Shown here piece after piece: positions 19,910-29,199 of a stretch of DNA of 64,000 nucleotides. Numbering within the stretch: position 1 is the first letter of the stretch; the number at the start of each line of letters is the position of its first letter. Source of the stretch: Prochlorococcus sp. AG-347-I19 (GTDB lineage Bacteria; Cyanobacteriota; Cyanobacteriia; PCC-6307; Cyanobiaceae); NCBI GenBank assembly GCA_003279105.1, contig QCBO01000004.1, forward strand, positions 28,588 to 92,587, given 5' to 3'. Below the pieces are notes generated by a model. That model did not search any database. It had not been told where the DNA came from and worked only from the letters and a program-made list of their open reading frames with translations. Both the position numbers and the translations under genes were made by a program.

Positions 19910-20122
19910 ATGGAAGAAAAAAAATCTAATCCATTAAAAGTATTCTTATACATATCAGTATGGATAATTATTTGGGGCACTTTAGGATCTTTGATCGATT
20001 TTCCTCTATATAAAAATAAAATCTACTTAGAAGGAAGCATATATCAATATCTTACTTTCATAGTTACAGCGCTTATTTCTATTATTTCTGCAAAGTTTTT
20101 TTATAAGAAAATTAATTTATAA
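19910..20122 (+). CDS. Small two-helix membrane protein next to the Hli gene
   Basis: The 70-residue product has two predicted membrane helices (about residues 10-29 and 46-62) joined by a short loop, with basic ends. It starts two bases after hli, so the two are very likely co-transcribed, which hints at a thylakoid role. No family recognised. Its 3' end overlaps the convergent gene at 20117-20374 by six bases. Confidence 0.7.
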   Translation: MEEKKSNPLKVFLYISVWIIIWGTLGSLIDFPLYKNKIYLEGSIYQYLTFIVTALISIISAKFFYKKINL

Positions 20123-20374
20123 AAACTTGTACCTAAATTTCTTAATAATTTTTGCTGGTTCTTTACTTTCATTGGACTCGTAAAGTATCCACTGATGTGT
20201 TTCAGTATCATGATCACAACCATAATTTCCAGATAGGTTATCGTAACTTGAGAGATATGAATGACAATTTTGGTCTGCCTCAAAAGCAGAGTCATAACCT
20301 ATTAAAAAATATATCAAAAATAGAACAGTTATTAACAAAAAAAATACTTGAGAAACTAAATTAACTACCTTCAT
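20117..20374 (-). CDS. Small protein with N-terminal membrane anchor, cysteine-containing soluble part
   Basis: The 85-residue product has a hydrophobic helix at about residues 7-26 (SQVFFLLITVLFLIYFLIG), then a polar region with two Cys (EADQNCHS and NYGCDHD) and a basic tail. It could be anchored outward with a disulfide. No family recognised. A plus-strand ORF covers much of the same bases, but it lacks any recognisable domain or membrane pattern, so this strand is preferred. Confidence 0.5.
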   Translation of the reverse strand: MKVVNLVSQVFFLLITVLFLIYFLIGYDSAFEADQNCHSYLSSYDNLSGNYGCDHDTETHQWILYESNESKEPAKIIKKFRYKFL

Positions 20375-20432
20375 AAGATTTTCTAAAATTTAAATATATC
20401 ATCTAATAAAATTTTTCGATCCTTAAATATAG

Positions 20433-20687
20433 CTATCGACCAACATTAAACACAAAGTCATGGAATTCTGGATTCTTTAAATAAAGGATAACTAGCAAGA
20501 CTAAAATCGTATTTAAACCTATTACTATTGATCCAAAAATATTTATTTGTTTTTTACCTGGCAAAGTGTAAGTAAATTTCTTGCCTTTAAGAAAACCAGC
20601 TAAGCCTTTTTTTTCTTTTTTTGTTTCTTTTATTTGGGTATTTTGAGTATTATTCTTAATTTCATTCTCGGAAAAACCTTTTACCAT
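20433..20687 (-). CDS. Small lysine-rich protein with C-terminal membrane helix
   Basis: The 84 residues comprise a charged, Lys/Asn/Thr-rich N-terminal half (repeated KETKKEKK-like runs) and one membrane helix at about residues 50-69 (IFGSIVIGLNTILVLLVILY), ending in a short polar tail. This is a tail-anchored topology. No family recognised. It belongs to a run of four small minus-strand genes between 20117 and 21464. Confidence 0.6.
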   Translation of the reverse strand: MVKGFSENEIKNNTQNTQIKETKKEKKGLAGFLKGKKFTYTLPGKKQINIFGSIVIGLNTILVLLVILYLKNPEFHDFVFNVGR

Positions 20688-20741
20688 TACAAATCAAATA
20701 ACAAATCTATAATATTCCAAAAAAATAAATTGTTTTAATAA

Positions 20742-21053
20742 TTAACAATTTTTAATCACATATGGGATCATTAATGAAATACTCTTCTTTGAGGAATTGT
20801 TAAAATAATAAGCTTCAGTAATTTCCGTTTGCAGCCCCAATAAGCTAGATTGACATTTGAATCTATTTTGGTCAAATTCCACTAATTGTAGTTTTTCTAT
20901 TTCAGAGATCAATTCTTTACATACTTTGGTTCGAGAATCTTTTAAACAATCACTAGATTGTTTTAATATCATAGGCTTTGTTAGTATTGTCTCTGCCATA
21001 AGGAAATTTGATAGTAATAAAAATTTTAAGAATAAAATAGTAAAAAATTTCAT
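20742..21053 (-). CDS. Small exported protein with signal peptide and four cysteines
   Basis: The 103-residue product begins with a signal peptide (MKFFTILFLKFLLLSNFLMA, cleavage probably before or after AE). The mature part contains four Cys (SDCLKD, TKVCKE, RFKCQS, IKNC), consistent with two disulfides in the periplasm or lumen. No family recognised. Confidence 0.6.
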   Translation of the reverse strand: MKFFTILFLKFLLLSNFLMAETILTKPMILKQSSDCLKDSRTKVCKELISEIEKLQLVEFDQNRFKCQSSLLGLQTEITEAYYFNNSSKKSISLMIPYVIKNC

Positions 21054-21130
21054 TACTTTTTAAGATTTCAAAATTTTGAATACTTCGACAGGAGTTTTGG
21101 TTATAAAGATAATTACATTTTATTGCAATT

Positions 21131-21156
21131 AAAAAAAGATGCCCTAAAAGAGCACC
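21131..21156 (-). terminator. Rho-independent terminator of the HU gene
   Basis: On the minus strand GGTGCTC and GGGCATC form a seven-pair stem (two G-U pairs) with a five-base loop, followed directly by seven T residues. It starts 33 bases after the HU stop codon. Confidence 0.75.
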
Positions 21157-21188
21157 TTGTTATTTGGGGAAGAAATAGATTAAAAAGA

Positions 21189-21464
21189 TTACCCTTGAAC
21201 TCTATCCTTAAAAAGTTTACCTGCAGAGAATGTTGGAACTCTTTTAGCAGGTATTGCTATTTTTTCGCCTGTCTTAGGGTTTAATCCCTGTCTTGCAGAA
21301 CGATCTCTTGGTTCAAAAGAACCAAATCCTAGTAAGGAGACTTTTTTGCCTTCCACTACTGAATCAACAATGGTGTCAATAGTCTTATCTACAATTGAAG
21401 AAACAACAGTTTTTGTTTCTCCTGTTGCAGCGGAGACCATGTTTACTAAATCAGCTTTGTTCAT
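21189..21464 (-). CDS. hup: HU-type DNA-binding protein
   Basis: HU bends DNA and compacts the nucleoid. The 91-residue product has the helical dimerisation half (MNKADLVNMVSAATGETK) and the beta-arm region with LLGFGSFEPRDRSARQGLNPKTG, matching the HU/IHF signature, ending AGKLFKDRVQG. It has its own promoter (21534-21562) and terminator, so it is probably a single-gene transcript with a leader of about 60 bases. Confidence 0.97.
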   Translation of the reverse strand: MNKADLVNMVSAATGETKTVVSSIVDKTIDTIVDSVVEGKKVSLLGFGSFEPRDRSARQGLNPKTGEKIAIPAKRVPTFSAGKLFKDRVQG

Positions 21465-21533
21465 TGAATTTTAAAGTAAAGCAGAGATTTAGAGACAAGT
21501 GTTTAATCAAGCCTAAAAACCTCGAACTTGCAT

Positions 21534-21562
21534 ATCATATGGAGCAAATACAAATACGGCAA
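21534..21562 (-). promoter_or_regulatory. Sigma-70-type promoter of the HU gene
   Basis: On the minus strand a -35 hexamer TTGCCG (21557-21562) and a -10 hexamer TATGAT (21534-21539) are separated by exactly 17 bases. Transcription would begin near 21527, about 62 bases before the HU start codon. Confidence 0.6.
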
Positions 21563-21568
21563 CCGAAA

Positions 21569-21829
21569 ATGCCGGCGGCGCAAAGCTTTATACAAATCTT
21601 AGAGACATTTTTAGCTTCATTATTTATTTTTGTGGCAGCATATTTTTCTTATAAAAAATTGGCCTTTTTAGCTATAAAGGAGTCAAAACAATTGGTACTA
21701 CTAGATTTATCCTTAAAAAATCTAACTTTATTTATCAAAAAAAAAATGTCAAAGAAAAATAAAGTTAAGAATTTGAGCTATTTATTATGTTTTATTAATT
21801 TTCAGATATATTTCCTTCTCATCACATGA
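21569..21829 (+). CDS. Doubtful small membrane ORF, 86 residues
   Basis: The plus-strand ORF opens MPAAQSFIQILETFLASLF and has one convincing membrane helix (about residues 7-26), then a lysine-rich tail. An in-frame ATG ten codons upstream (21539) overlaps the HU promoter, so the later ATG is preferred. No family recognised. It ends in an ATGA overlap with another short ORF. Base composition is not distinctive enough to be sure it is coding. Confidence 0.3.
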   Translation: MPAAQSFIQILETFLASLFIFVAAYFSYKKLAFLAIKESKQLVLLDLSLKNLTLFIKKKMSKKNKVKNLSYLLCFINFQIYFLLIT

Positions 21830-21936
21830 AAAAGCATAATTTGTATTTTGAAATCAAGAAAAATCTGTTTTTCTCATTATTAAACTTTCTCCCTAAATCG
21901 TTTTATGCACTGAGCAGATGGATTAAGAAATACTAA
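21826..21936 (+). CDS. Doubtful 36-residue ORF in ATGA overlap with the preceding one
   Basis: The ORF reads MKKHNLYFEIKKNLFFSLL and then a basic, aromatic C-terminus (SRWIKKY). The pattern could be an amphipathic or membrane-surface helix. Its start overlaps the stop of the preceding ORF by four bases. From 21937 to the glgX start at 22089 I see nothing but AT-rich sequence with an eleven-T run around 22001-22010. Confidence 0.22.
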   Translation: MKKHNLYFEIKKNLFFSLLNFLPKSFYALSRWIKKY

Positions 21937-22088
21937 TAAACTAGAAAATTAATTCTCTCCAAGATCTAATAAAGTTGATTAGTGAAGCCTTAAATTTGAG
22001 TTTTTTTTTTAATTTTGGATCTATTATTCAAATATCAGTAATTTAAATAAATTATCTCAATATTTAACTAATCAATGATAAAGAGAAA

Positions 22089-24122
22089 GTGATTCATCTT
22101 AATAAAGGTAAACCATTTCCTTTGGGAAGTTCTCTAACTTCACAAGGGGTTAATTTTTCCTTAATAGCCACAAATGCAGAATATGTAGAAATCTTATTGT
22201 TTGAGAAAGAGGACTCTATTTCCCCAAAAAATATATTCAAATTAGATCAGACTCATAATAAAGGTCCTTACTGGCATGCAGAAATAAAAAATCTAGATAA
22301 AGGTTGTATTTATGCTTTTAGAGTAAAACAAAAAAATAATGAAATTAATAATAACTATGAAAAAAAAGTATTACTTGATCCATGTTCAAGGGGTATTACA
22401 GGATGGGGAAATTATAAGAGAGAAAATGCACTAAATACGCAAGAAAATACTAATTCTTGTCTTAAAAGTGTTGTTTGCGATAGAAAATTATTTAATTTTA
22501 AAGATTATCCAAGACCGAAACATTCTTGGGAAGAAACAATTATTTATGAACTCCATATCAAAGCTTTCACTGAATCAACTGATAAATATGAAAGTTGTTT
22601 TAAGAAATTTTTAAAAAAAATTCCGTATCTCAAAGAACTGGGTATTACAACAATTGAATTACTTCCAATTTTTTGTTTTGATCCTACTGATGCTCCAAAT
22701 GGTCTAAAAAATTTTTGGGGTTATAGTCCAATTAATTGGTTTACTCCGCATTTTGAATATCTTTCGAATGAATCTGCCGAAAAGAATAGAGAGGAATTTA
22801 GAAGATTCGTAGAGGAATGTCATAAGGCAGATATTGAAGTCATCTTAGATGTTGTATACAATCACACTTCCGAAGGTAATTCAAAAGGGCCCGCAATATC
22901 TTGGAAAGGAATAGATGAAAATCTTTATTACTTTATTGGAAAAGATAAAAATTATCAGGACGTCTCGGGATGTGGTAATACTATTGCGGCAAATAGAGGA
23001 TTAGTTAGAAAACTAATAATTGAATCATTAAAATGTTGGGCGAGTGAATTAGGAGTTGATGGTTTTAGATTTGATTTAGGAATTGCTCTATCAAGAGGCG
23101 AAAATTTATCTCCCCTTGATAATCCTCCAATTTTTGAAGATATAGAATGTGAACCAGAACTTATCGATATCAAGTTCATAAGTGAGCCATGGGATTGTGG
23201 AGGTTTATATAAATTAGGTGATTTCCCATCTAAGAATACTTTCACTTGGAATGGTCATTTTAGAGATGACTTGCGGAGATTTTGGAAGGGGGATAAAGAT
23301 ACAGCTTGGAATATGAGCGATAAAATAAAAGGGACGCCATCTATTTATAAAGAAGATAATATTTTCCCAAAATCAATAAATTTTATTACTTCACATGATG
23401 GATTCACTCTAAAAGATTTAGTAACTTTCAATAGAAAACATAATTTTGCCAATAGAGAACAAAATAGAGATGGTGATAACCATAACAATTCTTGGAATCA
23501 TGGCACAGAGGGACCTACTACAAACTTATTAATTAATGATTTAAGAAAAAGACAACAAAAAAATCTTATTCTTAGTTTACTTATATCTAAAGGTGTTCCA
23601 ATGATACTTATGGGTGATGAGATAGGAAGGTCACAAGGCGGTAACAATAATTCTTGGTGCCAAAATAATTTATTGGGCTGGATGAATTGGGAACATTGTC
23701 AACAAGATTTGGAATTATTGGAGTATTCTAAATACGTTATAAAAATCCGAAAAAAACTAATAAACATTTTTAATCCATCATCCTTCACTAATAATCAATC
23801 CAATGAAAATATTCCAAGATATCATTGGCATGGAACAAAGTTAGATAGACCCGATTGGAGTAGTTGGTCTCACACTGTTGCCTTTAGCATTAACAAAGGC
23901 AATAGTAATCCGCTGGTTTGGATAGGTTTAAATGCATATTCAAAAAGTATCGATTTCCCCTTGCCAAAATGTAAATATAATTGGTTAAAAGTTGTTGACA
24001 CTAGCAAGTCTGGGATTATTAAACCCTTAACTATTAATGAAAAATCTGTTTCAATAAAGAGTAGAAGCTCTTTATTAATCATTTCAGAAGAAGTATTTGG
24101 GACAAAAAACAATATATGCTAA
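22089..24122 (+). CDS. glgX: Glycogen debranching enzyme GlgX (isoamylase type)
   Basis: GlgX hydrolyses alpha-1,6 branches of glycogen, the night-time carbon store. The 677-residue product has an N-terminal CBM48 domain (FPLGSSLTSQGVNFSLIA), then a GH13 catalytic domain: DVVYNHTSEG, VDGFRFDLGIAL with the nucleophile Asp, FISEPWDCGG with the acid Glu, and TSHDGFTLKDLV. A C-terminal beta domain follows. The start is GTG at 22089, giving the CBM48 at the very N-terminus. The gene ends two bases before the tRNA-Gly region. Confidence 0.95.
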   Translation: MIHLNKGKPFPLGSSLTSQGVNFSLIATNAEYVEILLFEKEDSISPKNIFKLDQTHNKGPYWHAEIKNLDKGCIYAFRVKQKNNEINNNYEKKVLLDPCSRGITGWGNYKRENALNTQENTNSCLKSVVCDRKLFNFKDYPRPKHSWEETIIYELHIKAFTESTDKYESCFKKFLKKIPYLKELGITTIELLPIFCFDPTDAPNGLKNFWGYSPINWFTPHFEYLSNESAEKNREEFRRFVEECHKADIEVILDVVYNHTSEGNSKGPAISWKGIDENLYYFIGKDKNYQDVSGCGNTIAANRGLVRKLIIESLKCWASELGVDGFRFDLGIALSRGENLSPLDNPPIFEDIECEPELIDIKFISEPWDCGGLYKLGDFPSKNTFTWNGHFRDDLRRFWKGDKDTAWNMSDKIKGTPSIYKEDNIFPKSINFITSHDGFTLKDLVTFNRKHNFANREQNRDGDNHNNSWNHGTEGPTTNLLINDLRKRQQKNLILSLLISKGVPMILMGDEIGRSQGGNNNSWCQNNLLGWMNWEHCQQDLELLEYSKYVIKIRKKLINIFNPSSFTNNQSNENIPRYHWHGTKLDRPDWSSWSHTVAFSINKGNSNPLVWIGLNAYSKSIDFPLPKCKYNWLKVVDTSKSGIIKPLTINEKSVSIKSRSSLLIISEEVFGTKNNIC

Positions 24123-24123
24123 A

Positions 24124-24194
24124 AGCGGGCGGCGGGAATCGAACCCGCATCTTCAGCTTGGAAGGCTGAGGTTTTACCACTAAACCACGCCCGC
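24124..24194 (-). tRNA. tRNA-Gly (anticodon TCC)
   Basis: On the minus strand the acceptor GCGGGCG pairs with CGCCCGC, with U at discriminator 73 as usual for glycine. The anticodon stem TCAGC/GCTGA encloses CTTCCAA, giving TCC. The T arm contains GGTTCGATTCC. CCA is not encoded. It is convergent with glgX. Confidence 0.97.
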
Positions 24195-24255
24195 ATTAAG
24201 TAATAGGATTACCATTGCAATAATACATTATTGAACAATCAACAAAGCAAAAAGA

Positions 24256-25653
24256 TTGGAAAATTCACACTCGAAAAAAAATATTACTAGATCAACAACG
24301 AGATTAATGTTCTCTTATGGGCTAGGAGATGCAGGCACAGGTTTAGTCGCGACGCAATTTGGTTTTTTTCTGTTCAAATTCTTTATTTCTGCTGGTTTAC
24401 CAGTAATAATTGCAGGTTCATTATTAATGTTAATAAAGATATGGGATGCAATAAATGATCCGTTAATTGGATGGTTGAGTGATCGTACTAAATCAAGATG
24501 GGGGCCTAGAATCCCTTGGATGGTAGTAGCATCTATTCCTCTTGGTTTCTCTTTAGCTGCGATATGGTGGACACCCACTGGTTCCGTGCTAACCAAGACT
24601 ATTTACTATGCCATAATTTCTATAATCGTAATGACTGCTTATACAAGTATTAATCTTCCTTTTGCAGCTCTATCTACTGAAATTTCTGAAAAAACAGCAA
24701 TAAGAACAAGACTAAACGCATCTAGATTTACTGGCTCAATAATTGCAGGACTAACTGGTTTAATAATTGCTGGAGTTGTATTGGGTTCTGAAGGATCAGA
24801 AAATAATGAATATTTTTTAATGGGTAAAATAAGCGGATGTATTGCAGTTACTGCAACATTAATTTCTTGTTGGGGATTAGCTCCATTCGCCAAAAAAGCA
24901 AGAAGGCCTTCAGGAAAAGTTGAAGCCATAACACTTCAATTCAAAAGGATCTTCAGAAATAAAAAATTTCTAAAAGTTATCACGCTTTATATTCTTCTCT
25001 GGTGCGCCTTACAATTGATGCAAACAGTAGCTTTAATCTATGTAGAGGATGTACTGAATGTACCAACATATATCGCGAAGTGGATCCCGATTCCTTTCCA
25101 AATTAGTGCTTTAATGGGTTTACAAATATGGACCAGAGTATCAAATAAATTAAACAGGATTTCAGCTTTAAACTATGGAGGGATGATTTGGATTTTTTCA
25201 TGTACAGCAGCATTATTTTTACCTCCATTATCAAAAATTTCAGGAGTTGGAGATAGTTTATTCCTAAATGACGGCAACATCTTTCTGTTCATTCTTTTAA
25301 TTTTCATAATCTGTCTTATTGGCATTGGAGCTTCAACCGCTTTTCTTATCCCTTGGTCACTACTTCCTGATGCAATAGACGAAGACCCAGAGAAACCTGC
25401 AGGACTATATACTGCTTGGATGGTACTTATTCAGAAGATTGGTATCGCGTTTAGTGTTCAATTATTAGGATTTTTATTATATTTATCAGGTTATCAATCA
25501 TGCTTTATTGATAAAGATGGTCTAAATATTATTGAACAATGCTATTCAGCACAATTAACTATTAGATTATGTATTGGTTTTATACCCTCAATATTGGTAA
25601 TAATTGGTCTTTTAATCATGAGAAAATGGGATCGAAAATTAATTACAAACTAA
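24256..25653 (+). CDS. MFS transporter, glycoside-pentoside-hexuronide:cation symporter family
   Basis: The 465-residue protein has about 12 membrane helices and the GPH/MelB-type signature in its first half: IWDAINDPLIGWLSDRTKSR followed by WGPRIPWM. The late motif LLPDAIDEDPE also fits this family. Members co-transport sugars with Na+ or H+. The substrate here cannot be read from the sequence; nearness to glgX is suggestive only. The start is TTG at 24256, 60 bases beyond the tRNA-Gly 5' end. A later ATG at the first helix would remove the short polar N-terminus only. Confidence 0.88.
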   Translation: MENSHSKKNITRSTTRLMFSYGLGDAGTGLVATQFGFFLFKFFISAGLPVIIAGSLLMLIKIWDAINDPLIGWLSDRTKSRWGPRIPWMVVASIPLGFSLAAIWWTPTGSVLTKTIYYAIISIIVMTAYTSINLPFAALSTEISEKTAIRTRLNASRFTGSIIAGLTGLIIAGVVLGSEGSENNEYFLMGKISGCIAVTATLISCWGLAPFAKKARRPSGKVEAITLQFKRIFRNKKFLKVITLYILLWCALQLMQTVALIYVEDVLNVPTYIAKWIPIPFQISALMGLQIWTRVSNKLNRISALNYGGMIWIFSCTAALFLPPLSKISGVGDSLFLNDGNIFLFILLIFIICLIGIGASTAFLIPWSLLPDAIDEDPEKPAGLYTAWMVLIQKIGIAFSVQLLGFLLYLSGYQSCFIDKDGLNIIEQCYSAQLTIRLCIGFIPSILVIIGLLIMRKWDRKLITN

Positions 25654-25662
25654 TATAAAGAT

Positions 25663-26418
25663 ATGTATTACCTTAATTTTCTCAAAAGACTTCTAAGCAG
25701 CTTAATCATTGGTGGGCAAGCAATTAATTTTATCTTTAAAGGTAAAATTTCCAAAAATGATCTCTTTGACCAACTTATGGAGTCAGGTCCTGGCAGTTTA
25801 TTAATTGTATTAATTACAGGAATTGCCGCAGGTACAGTTTTTAATATTCAAGTCGCATCACAACTTACAAGTATGGGGGTTTCAAGTGAAATTGGAGGTT
25901 TATTAGCAGTAGGCATGGCGAGAGAAATGGCTCCTCTTCTAACTGCTACTTTAATGACTGGAAAGGTTGCCACTGCCTATGCTGCTCAACTGGGCACTAT
26001 GAAGGTCACAGAACAAATTGAGGCAATAACCATGTTAAGGACCGAACCAGTCCAATATTTGGTGGTTCCAAGGTTACTATCGATGGTAATAATGTCTCCA
26101 ATACAGTGTCTTTTGTTTTTATCTGTAGCTTTATGGAGTGGACAAATTTGGAGCACAATTTTTTATAAAGTTCCTCCAATAGTTTTTTGGACATCTGTAA
26201 GATCAGGTAATGTGAGTTTAACCAGTACAGACTTAAGTTCAATGTTAATAAAATCTGTAGTATTCGGATTACTTATTTCAATCATTGCTTGTGGATATGG
26301 ACTCACAACTAAAGGAGGGCCAAAAGAAGTTGGAACAAGTACAACAGGTGCAGTTGTGATGACTCTCGTTACTGTATCTTTAATGGATGTATTACTAACG
26401 CAAATTTTATTTGGATGA
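25663..26418 (+). CDS. MlaE/YrbE-family ABC permease (Ycf63-like)
   Basis: The 251 residues have the MlaE family's amphipathic N-terminus, about five membrane helices and the signature VGMAREMAPLLTATLMTGK and QIEAITMLRTEPVQYLVVPR. MlaE-type permeases move phospholipids or other lipids between membranes; the chloroplast relative TGD1 imports lipids to plastids. No ATPase or MCE-domain gene is adjacent, so partners must be elsewhere. It overlaps the next gene (DUF3119) by eight bases, suggesting co-translation. Confidence 0.92.
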   Translation: MYYLNFLKRLLSSLIIGGQAINFIFKGKISKNDLFDQLMESGPGSLLIVLITGIAAGTVFNIQVASQLTSMGVSSEIGGLLAVGMAREMAPLLTATLMTGKVATAYAAQLGTMKVTEQIEAITMLRTEPVQYLVVPRLLSMVIMSPIQCLLFLSVALWSGQIWSTIFYKVPPIVFWTSVRSGNVSLTSTDLSSMLIKSVVFGLLISIIACGYGLTTKGGPKEVGTSTTGAVVMTLVTVSLMDVLLTQILFG

Positions 26419-26827
26419 TATTATGTTTAATACTAAATCAAAAAAAGACGAACAGGTAATAATATCACCTTCATTTCAGTTGCCAATCATTCTAATAGTT
26501 TTAAGCTTTATGCTTTTATTTTTGAATATTGGTTCTTTGCCAACAATAGTTTTTGCTTCTTTTAGCTTTTTTTTATTACTTCAGTCATTCACCTTAAGAA
26601 TAAAAATAACAAATGATGATTTTATCGTTTTACAATTAGGTAAAGAGATAAGAACTTTTCCATTCAAGAACTGGATATCATGGAAATTCTTTTTCCCTAT
26701 AATTCCAGGTATTTTTTATTTTAGAGAAAAGTCCAGTCCTCATTTATTACCAATTTTATTTAATCCAAGGCAACTAAAAGATGAGCTCTTAAAAAAAGTT
26801 GATTCCCTGGAAATTAAAAATTCTTAA
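26411..26827 (+). CDS. DUF3119-family membrane protein
   Basis: The 138-residue product has two close membrane helices (about residues 22-55) followed by a soluble part with FPFKNWISWKFFFPIIPG and LPILFNPRQLKDEL, the pattern I associate with the cyanobacterial and plastid DUF3119 family. Its function is not established. It overlaps the MlaE-type permease and precedes a DUF3086 gene by 35 bases. Confidence 0.8.
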   Translation: MDDIMFNTKSKKDEQVIISPSFQLPIILIVLSFMLLFLNIGSLPTIVFASFSFFLLLQSFTLRIKITNDDFIVLQLGKEIRTFPFKNWISWKFFFPIIPGIFYFREKSSPHLLPILFNPRQLKDELLKKVDSLEIKNS

Positions 26828-26862
26828 AATTCAGACTTTGCCTAATCATCAAAATTATTTAA

Positions 26863-27873
26863 ATGACCAATACAGAAATTTCCGACAATAATCCTGAAAA
26901 GGAATTAGTACTAGATAAGTCAATTTCAGATGATAAAACCAAACAAATTAGTAAGAAAAATACAACGCAAAATAAAAAAATTACACCAAAAAACGATAAA
27001 TCAACCAAATCTTTTGATGAAATTTCTAATGAAATTTTCAGAGATCTCGTTACAAAGAAAGACTCTTTAGTTAAAGAAATAAAAGAGTTAGAAACAAAAA
27101 AAAATGAAATAGAAAAAGATATTGAGTCAAATTTCAAAGGACAGACAGATAATATTGCCAAAAGAGTGAAAGGCTTTCAAGAGTACTTAACTGGAGCTTT
27201 GCAAAATCTTTCACAAAATGTAGAGAAACTTGAATTAGTTTCTCAACCAATAATCGTAAAGCCTTCTCCCCTTGATGAGAAAAAGCAAAACAATAGCGCA
27301 AGTAATGTAGTTAATGTTCCTGCTCTTTCTGAAACATTTAAGCCAGATGCAGAGATTATAAAAAGTTGCTTTACAAGTTTCAAAGAACAACCTGACTTTT
27401 ATGCAGAACCTTGGAAATTAAGAAGGAGTCTTGATTCATCAGATGTAGAAATCATGGATGACTGGTTCTTTAACATGGGCGGAAGAGGTTCTCTTGAAAG
27501 TAGAGGATCTCGACAAAAAAATGCCTTGTTATCAGCAGGATTAATATCTATTCTTGGCGAATTATATGGAGATCAGTTTCAGACTCTTATTTTAGCTTCG
27601 CAGCCTGAACGATTAGGTGAATGGAGAAGAATTCTTCAAGATTCACTTGGTCTAACAAGGGATGACTTTGGACCTAATAGTGGTATTGTTCTTTTTGAAA
27701 GGCCTGAAGGCGTCATCGAAAGAGCTGATAGATTAGAAGCCAATGAAGAATTGCCATTTATTATCATTGATGCAGCAGAAACCTCTGTTGAAATTCCAAT
27801 ACTTCAATTCCCATTATGGGTTGCATTTGCTGGTTCAGATAATGAAATTTACGATGATCTTGAACTAAACTAA
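26863..27873 (+). CDS. DUF3086-family cyanobacterial protein
   Basis: The N-terminal about 60 residues are charged and disordered-looking. A coiled coil follows (about residues 60-95, [18 protein letters not shown]). The C-terminal about 170 residues are highly conserved in appearance, with [18 protein letters not shown] and [18 protein letters not shown], and are characteristic of DUF3086. No function is known. Located between DUF3119 and plsY. Confidence 0.85.
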   Translation: MTNTEISDNNPEKELVLDKSISDDKTKQISKKNTTQNKKITPKNDKSTKSFDEISNEIFRDLVTKKDSLVKEIKELETKKNEIEKDIESNFKGQTDNIAKRVKGFQEYLTGALQNLSQNVEKLELVSQPIIVKPSPLDEKKQNNSASNVVNVPALSETFKPDAEIIKSCFTSFKEQPDFYAEPWKLRRSLDSSDVEIMDDWFFNMGGRGSLESRGSRQKNALLSAGLISILGELYGDQFQTLILASQPERLGEWRRILQDSLGLTRDDFGPNSGIVLFERPEGVIERADRLEANEELPFIIIDAAETSVEIPILQFPLWVAFAGSDNEIYDDLELN

Positions 27874-27878
27874 CCTTT

Positions 27879-28472
27879 ATGAATATTTTAATAATTTTTA
27901 CAAGTTATCTTTTAGGATCACTTCCAACAGGTTTTTTAATTGGGAAATATCTCAAAAATATAGATCTAAGAACTATAGGTTCTGGATCTACTGGAGCCAC
28001 AAATGTCTTAAGAAATATTGGGAAATGGCCAGCACTTTTTGTATTTATCATTGACGTTGGTAAAGGCCTTATTGCAGTAAAAATTGCTCAATATTATACA
28101 GATCAAGGATTAATAGAGGTAATAGCAGGGATCTCGGCTATCTCAGGACATATTTGGCCAATATGGCTTAAAGGTAAAGGAGGGAAAGCTGTTGCGACTG
28201 GATTAGGTATGTTTTTAGCTCTTTCTTGGAAAGTTGGACTCGCATCTCTTGGCATTTTTTTAATAGTCCTAACAAAAACTAAATTTGTCTCTTTATCGAG
28301 TATTTCAGCTGCAATCTTACTTCCTATTTTTATGTTTTTTTACCTAGGTAAATTTATGCACTCATATTTTTTTATAAGTTTAATTGTGGCATTATTAGTA
28401 ATCTGGAAACATAGAACAAATATAACAAGATTAGTTAAGGGAGAGGAATCCAAAATTAATCAGAATCAATAG
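27879..28472 (+). CDS. plsY: Acyl-phosphate:glycerol-3-phosphate acyltransferase PlsY
   Basis: PlsY is an integral membrane enzyme making lysophosphatidate, the first step of phospholipid and glycolipid synthesis. The 197 residues carry its three motifs: [26 protein letters not shown] and the [19 protein letters not shown] loop. It starts five bases after the DUF3086 gene and overlaps convergent pyrF by 17 bases. Confidence 0.95.
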   Translation: MNILIIFTSYLLGSLPTGFLIGKYLKNIDLRTIGSGSTGATNVLRNIGKWPALFVFIIDVGKGLIAVKIAQYYTDQGLIEVIAGISAISGHIWPIWLKGKGGKAVATGLGMFLALSWKVGLASLGIFLIVLTKTKFVSLSSISAAILLPIFMFFYLGKFMHSYFFISLIVALLVIWKHRTNITRLVKGEESKINQNQ

Positions 28473-29199
28473 ATTTAAATATTTCTATTAGAGCTTTATT
28501 AGGATCTATAGCTTTTGATATTGATCTACCAATGACTAACTTTGAAGCGCCATTATCTATAGCTTCATGGGGAGTCATAATTCTATTTTGATCATCTTTA
28601 TTGTCAATATTTAATCTGATACCTGGTGTAATAAGTTCAAAATTATTACTATAGATAGATCTCAACATTTTTACCTCCAAAGGGGAACAAACACATCCAT
28701 CTAATCCGGCATCAAAAGACAACTTTGCAAGTCTCAATACATTTTCTTCAATTGAATTATTTCTATCAAGATCAGTTTGAAAATCTTTAAGAGAAAAGCT
28801 TGTTAAAACAGTTATTCCTACAAGTAAGGGAGGCTTTACACTGACTGAGGTGGCTCCTTCTAAAGATGCTTTTTTTGAATCCTTAAGAGCTTTTAGACCT
28901 GCTGAAGCATGAATAGAAATTATATCAACCCCTAATTTTGAAACTTGGTAACATGCTGCACGCATGGTATTTGGAATATCATGAAATTTTAAGTCTAAAA
29001 AAATTTTTTTATTTAAACCTTTTAATATTTCGATAACTCTTGGACCTTCCCTCACAAAAAGCTCTAAACCAACTTTCACCCACTTAATATTAGGACAATT
29101 TTCCAAAAGTAATTTTGCTTGCATTATATCTAATCCATCCATTGCCAATATTATTTTATCTTTTGAATTAAATCTGTTATTCATTAATTTAGTTTTCAA
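28456..29199 (-). CDS. pyrF: Orotidine 5'-phosphate decarboxylase PyrF
   Basis: PyrF converts OMP to UMP. The 247-residue TIM barrel has the catalytic [12 protein letters not shown] (Lys and Asp of the DxKxxDI motif) and the phosphate-binding TPGIRL and VIGRSISKA loops. The listed start ATG (29199) lies inside the upstream tyrS gene; another ATG (five codons later) would also serve. It is co-directional with tyrS, with an 11-base overlap. Confidence 0.96.
   Translation of the reverse strand: MKTKLMNNRFNSKDKIILAMDGLDIMQAKLLLENCPNIKWVKVGLELFVREGPRVIEILKGLNKKIFLDLKFHDIPNTMRAACYQVSKLGVDIISIHASAGLKALKDSKKASLEGATSVSVKPPLLVGITVLTSFSLKDFQTDLDRNNSIEENVLRLAKLSFDAGLDGCVCSPLEVKMLRSIYSNNFELITPGIRLNIDNKDDQNRIMTPHEAIDNGASKLVIGRSISKAIDPNKALIEIFKSIDSD

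Noticed and set aside
20152..20364. 70-codon plus-strand ORF opposite the Cys-containing small gene
   Set aside because: No recognisable domain or helix; the minus strand gives a sensible membrane-anchored protein.
21395..21538. Upstream part of the plus-strand frame running into the HU gene
   Set aside because: It is antisense to HU and crosses the HU promoter; only the part from 21569 could be real.
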